A stretch of DNA of 64,000 bases from Pardosa pseudoannulata (Eukaryota > Arthropoda > Arachnida > Araneae > Lycosidae). Below are positions 57,701 to 64,000 of the stretch, piece after piece (position 1 is the first letter of the stretch; every line of letters begins with the position of its first letter). The position numbers and the translations under genes are program-made. The notes under the pieces are model-generated. The model did not search any database. It was given only the letters and a program-made list of their open reading frames with translations, and was not told the DNA's origin. The stretch lies in NCBI GenBank assembly GCA_032207245.1, contig CM063507.1, positions 91,266,437 through 91,330,436 on the forward strand. Reading direction: 5' to 3'.

Positions 57701-58423
57701 CATAAATTTACGGGACTAGATTAGTACTTGTTGATTTTTCTTTTGCACCGTAAGCGTCTTGTTCGCAGATCAGACTTTCGGGGCTGAATTTATGCAGAAT
57801 TTCTTTTAGTGGGCGCATTCGTCTCAGATTCCGCTTGTTAGGGCGCGAAAGTAACCTTTTGCCACGCTTTAATAGTCGGAAAAACAAACTTAAAATATAC
57901 TTAATAAGCTTTCAATATTCATCTTACTATAAATTATTCACCACTGTTCATCGTATCGAGCCGTGGCGCCAGTTTTGGGGCTTGCCGAACGCGCCCCCAG
58001 ATTGCTAAGCGTTTCAATACATGCTTGCCGGAAAACTGTCATTTGCAGCTGGTAATGGCGCCTCATTTCGTTTTTTCAGCTGCTCATATTGTCTTTGTAC
58101 TGTTTCAAATTCTTTAAGTATTATTTGTGCCGTATTTTTTTCTTTTGATGTGTGTCCTCTGTGTTCCAAACTTTCCTTTCTCGGTCATCTTGTCCTTATT
58201 GGGCGCACCCCATCCAAAACCACTTTCTTTCCGTAGGTGAAGGGCGAAGTTTCGGGCCGATCTCTTATCATTTGCCGAGTTTTAGCTTCCCCCCCAAACC
58301 TTTCAGCGCCTGTCCTCTTTTGGCCGAGGGCCCCAGAGTCTGCTCTTCTTTCGGGCGGAGCGAGTATTCTGGCGATTGAGACTTTGGCGCTTTTCCGGGC
58401 TTCTTGCGAGCTTTCGGTGCTGT
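57701..58423. other. Non-satellite island with a LINE 3' UTR relic
   Basis: No gene seen. Positions about 58040-58215 align by eye with 49844-50030: a run through TTTGTACTGTTTCAAATT, TTAAGTATTATTTGTG, TTTTGATGTGTG and TCATCTTGTCCTTATTGG. The stem-loop is damaged (GGGCGCACC replaces the right arm) and no AACC tail follows. The flanks (57701-58030, 58216-58423) hold scattered satellite-like words such as CTTTCGGG. Confidence 0.5.
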
Positions 58424-59404
58424 TCCAATTTCGGGCGCCCGAGTCTTGCTTCGGCGCCCGACTTTTTCCAGCTTTCGGGCGCCCCAGACTTTCCAGCTTT
58501 CGGGCGCCAGTCTTTACAGCTTTCTGGCGCCCGAGTCTTTACAGCTTTCTGGCGCCCGAGTCTTTACAGCTTTCTGGCGCCCGAGTCTTTACAGCTTTCT
58601 GGCGCCCGAGTCTTTGCAGCTTTCGGGCGCCCCAGACTTTCCCTCTTTCGGGCGCCCGAGTCTTTCCAGCTTTAGGGCTCCCGAGTCTTTGCAGCTTTAG
58701 GGCGCCCGAGTCTTTGCAGATTTAGGGCGCCCCAGAATTTGCAGCTTTCGGGCGCCCGATTCTTTGCAGCTTTCGGGCGCCCGAGTCTTTGAAGCTTTCG
58801 GGCGCCCCAGACTTTGCAGCTTTCGGGCTCCCCAGAATTTTCAGCTTTCGGGGCTCCGAGTCTTTCCAGCTTTCGGGCGCCGAGTTTTTCAGCTTTCGGG
58901 CGCCCCAGATTTGCAGCTTTCGGGCGCCCCAGAATTTGCAGCTTTCGGGCGCCCGAGTCTTTGAAGCTTTCGGGCGCCCCAGACTTTGCAGCTTTCGGGC
59001 TCCCCAGAATTTTCAGCTTTCGGGCGCCCGAGAATTTTCAGCTTTCGGGCGCCCGAGAATTTTCAGCTTTCGGGCGCCCGAGACTTTTCCAGCTTTTGGG
59101 CGCCCGAGTCTTTCCAGCTTTCGGCCGCCCCAGATTTCCAGCTGCCGGGCGCCCGAGAAGTTCAAGCTTCTTGCCGGCCGAGACGTTCCAGCTGCCGGGC
59201 GCCCGAGACTCCAGCTGTCGGGCGGCCGAGACTTTTCAGCTGCCGGCGCCCGAGACGTTCCAGCTGTCGGGCGCCCGAGAAGTTCCAGCCGTCGATCCTC
59301 CTGCTGCCGGGCGCCCGAGATGTTACTGCTGCCGGGCGCCCGAGACTTTCCAGCCGCCGGGCGCCCGAGACTTTCCAGCTGTCGGGCGCCCGAGACGTTC
59401 CCGA
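58424..59404 (-). repeat. Satellite array 4 with local variant blocks
   Basis: Same orientation as array 3. Three local variants stand out: about five successive units with CTTTCTGGCGCC (58510-58615), a longer repeated set around 58790-58990 (two near copies of a ~170 bp block), and units with GCTGCCGG or GCTGTCGG replacing GCTTTCGG (59145-59400). Ends where a truncated LINE begins. Confidence 0.93.
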
Positions 59405-59408
59405 GCAC

Positions 59409-62400
59409 TTATTTTCATACCCCTACTCAAACCTTTCATGCAATAGATCTAGCTATCTGCTCTCCCTCCATTTTTCCTCTCTATCAATTCTGGGTGTCTG
59501 AAAATTTATATAATAGTGACCACTTCCCAATTTTCCTCTCCCCGCTGTATTCACATTCTGGAGATTCTACTGCTCTTCATCATTATATTTATGATAAGGC
59601 GGACTGGAAAACCTACACTTCCTTGCTAACATCACTGAGGACATGATCGAAGGTAATATAGACTATGTTGTCCATCTTGTTACATCCACTATTCTAAAAG
59701 CTGCTGATTCGAGCATTCCTGTGTCTAGCAATCGCCCCTATAAAAATAGAAAGCCTTGGTGGAACGAGCAATGCCATTTGGCCAAAAAGCATCAGCAAAA
59801 GGCTTGGAACATTTTCCGTAGGTATCCCAATAGTGAGAACCTACTCCGATTCCAAAAATGTAAAGCCCAGGCAAGAAAAGTTAGGAGACGTTGCCAGCTT
59901 GAGTCTTGGCAACGATACGTCACTAGTATTAATTCTAACACTTCATCCAAGCAACTCTGGACGAAAGTGAGGCGTGCTATGGGGATATATTATAGTAACC
60001 ATCATGTTCCTTGTCTCCTTCATAATGGTCAACCAATATCAAATATGAAAGATATTGCTAATACAATCGATGCTTCCTTTGCTTCCGCCTCTAATAGCAC
60101 CTCCTACTCTAGCGAGTTTATGCGCCACAAACTCCAAGCTGAAAAGAAATGTTTAAGCTTCTCTATCTGACCTTCCTTACAACTGTCCTTTTACTGAATC
60201 CGAACTACTCAACAGCTTAAAACACCCAAAAAATTCTTCTCCTGGTCCTGATAACATCACTTATCAAATGCTAAGGCATCTGGCTCACAGTTCTCTTTTG
60301 AACCTCTTACGTCTATATAACCGCATCTGGTCAGAACACACCTTTCCCAGTCAGTGGAAATCTGCTATTATTATTCCTATCCCCAAAGCACAGAAGGACA
60401 CTTCTAACCCTAGCAATTATCGTCCAATTGCCCTCACTAGCTGCCTATGTAAAACTTTTGAGAGAATGGTCAATTCTCGTTTGATGCACGTTTTAGAAAG
60501 TAAAAATTGTATTCCTCCTTTTCAAAGCGGTTTCAGGAAAGGTCGGTCCACAATTGATAATATTCTTTACTTAGAAACGCAAATTAGAAATGCTTTTGTG
60601 AAAAGGAGCCATTTAGTTTCCGTCTTTTTTGACATCGAAAAAGCTTATGATCGGACTTGGCGCTATGGTATCCTTTACGATCTTTATGAGTTGGGATTAC
60701 TTGGGAACTTGCCGATCTTTATAAAGAACTTTCTGTCTCATCGTGAGTTTAGAGTGCGAATAAAAAACACTTTTTCTGATGTTTTTTATTCAGGAAGAGG
60801 GAGTGCCTCAAGGCTCTGTCTTAAGTGTGACGCTATTTAATGTTAAGATCAATCAGGTTTTACTTCAGCTTCCCCCTTCCATCAGCGCTACCCTTTACGT
60901 CGATGATCTCCAGATCTCGTGTGCTGGGCAAGATAGGCGGTACATCGAGCGGCAACTTCAAGGGGCCATTCGTAATATTACCAAATGGACTAATTTGAAC
61001 GGCTTTAGGATCTCTAATGAAAAAAATTTTCTTGTGTGCACTTCTGCCGCAAACGCGGCATCCATCCTGACCCTGAAATCTATCTTGGGTCAACTAAAAT
61101 TAATGTTTCAGAATCTGCTAAGTTTTTAGGTGTCATCTTTGACAAAAAATTATTTTTTGCTCAGCATGTTTCTTTTATCAGACAAAAATGTGAAAAAACT
61201 CTAAACCTTCTTAAAGTCCTAGCTAATACCTCTTGGGGAGCCGATCGCTGTTCTATGCTTCGGATTTACCGTTCTCTCATTCGCTCTAAAATTGACTACG
61301 CTTGTTCCGTTTATGGTTCAGCGCGTCCATCAGTTTTACGTAAACTGGACACTGTGCATCATTCTGCACTTCGCATTTGTTCCGGGGCTTTTAGGACATC
61401 ACCTGTACAAAGTCTTTATGTTGACTGCAACGAACCTGCATTGAATCACATTCGCTGTCATATTTCATTGAATACTTTTTATCGCATTTTATCTCACCCT
61501 TCTCATCCTATTAAAAACATTCTTTTAAACCGTCATCATGACCAATTTTATTCTAATCGCCCATCTTTCATTCCGCCTTTGGTCTGCGTATCCGCAGGAT
61601 TTTGGAGAACTCATTGCTTAAGGATAAGGAAGTGTTGACAAACCCATATTTTAAAATCCCACCTTGGAAGGAGCTTAAAATCCCATATCAGAATCCGTTT
61701 AAAAATTTCCCTAAAAATGTAACCGATCCTCATATCTATAGGCAACTCTTCCATAGTTTTAGATGTAATTATTCAAACTATATCGAAATCTACACGGATG
61801 GGTCCAAATCTGTTAACTACGTTGGTTTTGCTGTTGTGAGTGACAATACTACTCTAGGTTATTGCCTTCCTTCTTTCTGCTCCATTTTTACCGCCGAACT
61901 TATTGCAGTTTATGAGGCTCTAAAATTTGTTTCCAATAGCAATAGGAGGGACTTTGTGATTTATACAGACTCACTAAGCGTTCTGGATAGTCTCAGTTCG
62001 GGTCTCATAATGAACAGTAGTATTTATATGACCCTTAATCTGTATCAGAAGCTAATCCGTCGTGGTTTCCACATTCTCTTCTGTTGGGTGCCTAGCCATG
62101 CCGGTATTGCAGGAAATGAAAGGGCCGATGTTGTTGAAAGGAGTGCTACCGATCATTATAATGTCTGTTTGCCATATTCTGATATTAAGAATGCGACCTC
62201 TCTTATTATCCGAAATAATTGGATTGAGGACTGGGAAAATGAAACACGGAATAAACTGCATGGTATCAAACCAAATATCACCACTTGGGCTTCCTTTCCT
62301 GATCGTAAACGGGATGTTATCTTAACTAGACTTCGTATTGGTCATACTAGACTCACCCACTCTCATTTGCTTTTAGGGGAACCGCCCCCACGTTGTCCAA

Positions 62401-62576
62401 GCTGCGATTGTATCCTCACCATTCACCATTTTTTAACTTCTTGTACTCGTTTTACTCGTTTTTATGTAATGTATTTTAATAATGCCAATTTAAGTTTAAG
62501 TCACCTTTTGGGTGAATCACCATATCCTGCCTTATTTGACTTTTTAAAGCGTATTGGTTTTTATTCCTCTTTATAA
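59409..62576 (+). pseudogene. LINE ORF2 (copy J): endonuclease C-terminus, RT, RNase H with about five frameshifts
   Basis: The reading passes through YNSDHFPIFLSPLY (endonuclease end), shifts near 59620 into KPWWNEQC, shifts near 60166 into SPGPDNITY, NYRPIALTSC and FFDIEKAYDRTWR, shifts near 60785 into EEGVPQGSVLS and YVDD, shifts near 61025 into HFCRKRGIHPDPE, and near 61575 into the linker before RNase H. RNase H reads IYTDGSKSV, TAELIAVYEAL, IYTDSLSVLD and WVPSHAGIAGNERAD. The C-terminus has CPSC...H..TSC and ends FYSSL. All catalytic motifs are recognisable, but the gene is broken at many points. Confidence 0.88.
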
Positions 62577-62722
62577 GCATTTCACTTCATCCCATTGTTT
62601 TCGAATCTCACTTTCTTATCACGTTTTTAGCGTTTTAAAATTATTACTCTAATCCGTTTTTATTTGTACCTTTTAAAATTATATTGATATGTTTTACTGT
62701 ATTTCTGCTTTTATCTTTAGTC

Positions 62723-62755
62723 TGGCGCAACTTGTCCTTATTGGACCTTGCGCCA
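62723..62755 (+). other. 3'-terminal stem-loop of LINE copy J (best example)
   Basis: TGGCGCAA (62723-62730) pairs perfectly with TTGCGCCA (62748-62755). Inside, GTCC (62734-62737) pairs with GGAC (62743-62746) around a 5-nt TTATT loop. ATTAAACCTCATT and the AACC tail (62767-62784) follow. Confidence 0.85.
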
Positions 62756-62784
62756 TTAAACCTCATTCAACCAACCAACCAACC

Positions 62785-64000
62785 GAAAACCTCTGTTGAC
62801 CAGATTTCTTTAAATAATCTTGTTTGTGAACTTCCTCCCCCTTTTATAATTTTAGGTGATCTCAACGGCCTAACCCGCTGTGGGGAAGCCCTAATATAAA
62901 TCGCCGTGGAAAACAAATTGAAAGACTTATTTCTGACTACAACCTTTGTTTATTTAATAGTGACCAGAACACTTACTTCCATTTTCCTACTCAATCTTAC
63001 CATGCACTTGATCTCGCTATTTGTTCACCCTCTCTCTTTCCTTTGTTTAACTTTAATGTCGATAATGACCTCCATAATAGTGACCATTTTCCCATCATCT
63101 TAAGGCACACCACTCACACCACTACCATTGAAAGTATTCCGCGCTATATAATTGATAAAGCCAACTGGAACACGTTTTCTAATCTTGCTGAAATCACTAA
63201 TGATGCCGTTGAAAACCATCCTATTGATGAAGCTGTTACTTCTGTAACGAACATCATTATTAACGCCGCGGATAATGCAATTCCTAGATCTTCTGGACGT
63301 TGCCATAGACAAAGCAAGCCTTGGTGGAATGAAGACTACCGCGTTGCTTATAGAGACAAAAGAAGAGCATGGTGCACTTTTCGTCGCCGTCCTACTACCG
63401 AAAATTTAGCTAATTTTAAGAGATACAGAGGTGTGTTCAGGCGCACATTGCGTCGCAGCCAGAGAGATTCGTGGAGAAACTATGTTAATAGTATATCTTC
63501 TGCCACTACAAAACAGCTATGGAACAAAGTAAAGCGTGCTTCCGGATATTATCCCAACAACCAAATCCCAACTTTGAAATATGGCAATAGTACTATCTCT
63601 TCTTTAGATGATATAGCCAACACAATAGCCTTTACAGTTTCGAATACCTGTTCCACTAATGGGTACAACCTCCCATTCATTAAAATAAAAACCAAGCTGA
63701 GAAAAACCAAATAAATTTTCGTACCAAAGTTTCTCTGCCTTACAATAGTAAATTTACCTTATATGAACTACGTAAAGCCCTCAATAATACCCATAAAAGT
63801 TCTACCGGTCCTGATAATATTTCCTATGATATGATAAAAAATCTGTCTCCGGCTTCTCTAAATAATATACTATACCTCTACAATAGAATCTGGCAAGAAA
63901 ATACTTTTCCATCTTCTTGGAGAATGGCTACTGTCATCCCCATTTTGAAACCTGGCAAAGATCCCTCGAATCCTCTGAGCTATCGCCCGATTGCTCTTAC
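62785..64000 (+). mobile_element. I-like LINE (copy K), start abrupt, runs off the window
   Basis: Begins in the endonuclease immediately after the tail of copy J and continues into RT at the window end. It resembles the C/H subfamily. The missing N-terminal part is not on the left side of J, so this is either a 5'-truncated copy or a rearranged one. Confidence 0.82.
62785..64000 (+). pseudogene. LINE ORF2 (copy K): endonuclease and RT start, frameshifted
   Basis: First reads PPPFIILGDLNG, then shifts near 62865 to reach an RRGKQIERLI-type block, and HALDLAICSPSLFPL in another frame (about 62990-63050). From 63043 to 63714 it is open: NDLHNSDHFPII, KPWWNEDYR, RRSQRDSWRNYV and DDIANTIA. One base shift near 63703 leads to NFRTKVSLPYN, STGPDNISYD and YRPIALT at the window edge. 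The catalytic RT motifs lie beyond the window. Confidence 0.83.

Larger units (their letters stand above)
59405..62784 (+). mobile_element. 5'-truncated I-like LINE (copy J)
   Basis: Begins inside the endonuclease (TYFHTPTQTFHAIDLAICS) directly after satellite and runs through ORF2 to a 3' UTR, a perfect stem-loop (62723-62755) and a tail of four AACC units ending at 62784. It is closest to the A/I lineage in RT sequence. I see no matching target duplication on its two sides, so the left junction may be rearranged. Confidence 0.87.

Noticed and set aside
50184..57724. ORFs up to 880 codons in array 3
   Set aside because: Same cause as in arrays 1 and 2: stop-free 25-26 bp units. Overlapping ORFs occur in all three + strand frames over the same DNA.

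Overview
This window is eukaryotic repeat-rich DNA. It shows no operons, ribosome binding sites or tRNA/rRNA genes. Recognisable coding sequence is confined to fragments of non-LTR retrotransposons (LINEs), most of them broken by stops and frameshifts. The protein families, the AT-rich background and three 100-base assembly gaps fit an arthropod genome scaffold. A chelicerate such as an orb-weaving spider is my best guess from general resemblance, not something I can prove here. I found no convincing host gene.

Layout. (1) 1-16548 is a nest of LINEs. The 3' end of an I-like LINE (1-323, +) abuts a broken R1/LOA-like LINE (324-2591, -). A second R1/LOA-like LINE (-, pieces at 3250-4587, 10252-10519 and 16362-16548) has its ORF2 split by two complete I-like LINEs on the + strand, 4588-10234 and 10520-16348, each with a target-site duplication. 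(2) 16649-30264 holds three minus-strand I-like copies (16649-19905, 19926-22180, 26776-30264). Between the last two lies 4.6 kb of very AT-rich DNA with a ~220 bp tandem repeat. (3) 30265-59404 is dominated by about 17 kb of a 25-26 bp satellite with a GGGCGCCC core, in four arrays (30265-33316, 36669-42077, 50363-57700, 58424-59404). The first two have one orientation and the last two the opposite. A 1.3 kb (TTGG/TTCG)n array, an R1/LOA-like relic (34744-35826) and two minus-strand I-like LINEs (42078-44833, 44834-49743) lie among them. (4) 59409-64000 holds two 5'-truncated I-like LINEs on the + strand.

How the parts work together. The I-like LINEs have ORF1 (a gag-like protein with three zinc knuckles) and ORF2 (APE-type endonuclease, reverse transcriptase, RNase H and a C-terminal Cys/His region). 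In full-length copies ORF1 and ORF2 are separated by only 2 nt in one subfamily and 30 nt in another. The copies end in a two-tier stem-loop of about 33-40 nt followed by a short (AACC)n tail. The stem changes by compensating substitutions between subfamilies, which suggests an RNA structure read by the reverse transcriptase at target-primed reverse transcription. Three copies that retain their 5' end share a start made of consecutive short hairpins. The TTGG array has the sequence of such a tail on the minus strand, so it may be an expanded tail.

The satellite is stop-free in all six frames. Its ORFs of up to about 880 codons on both strands are most simply explained by this and not by a gene.
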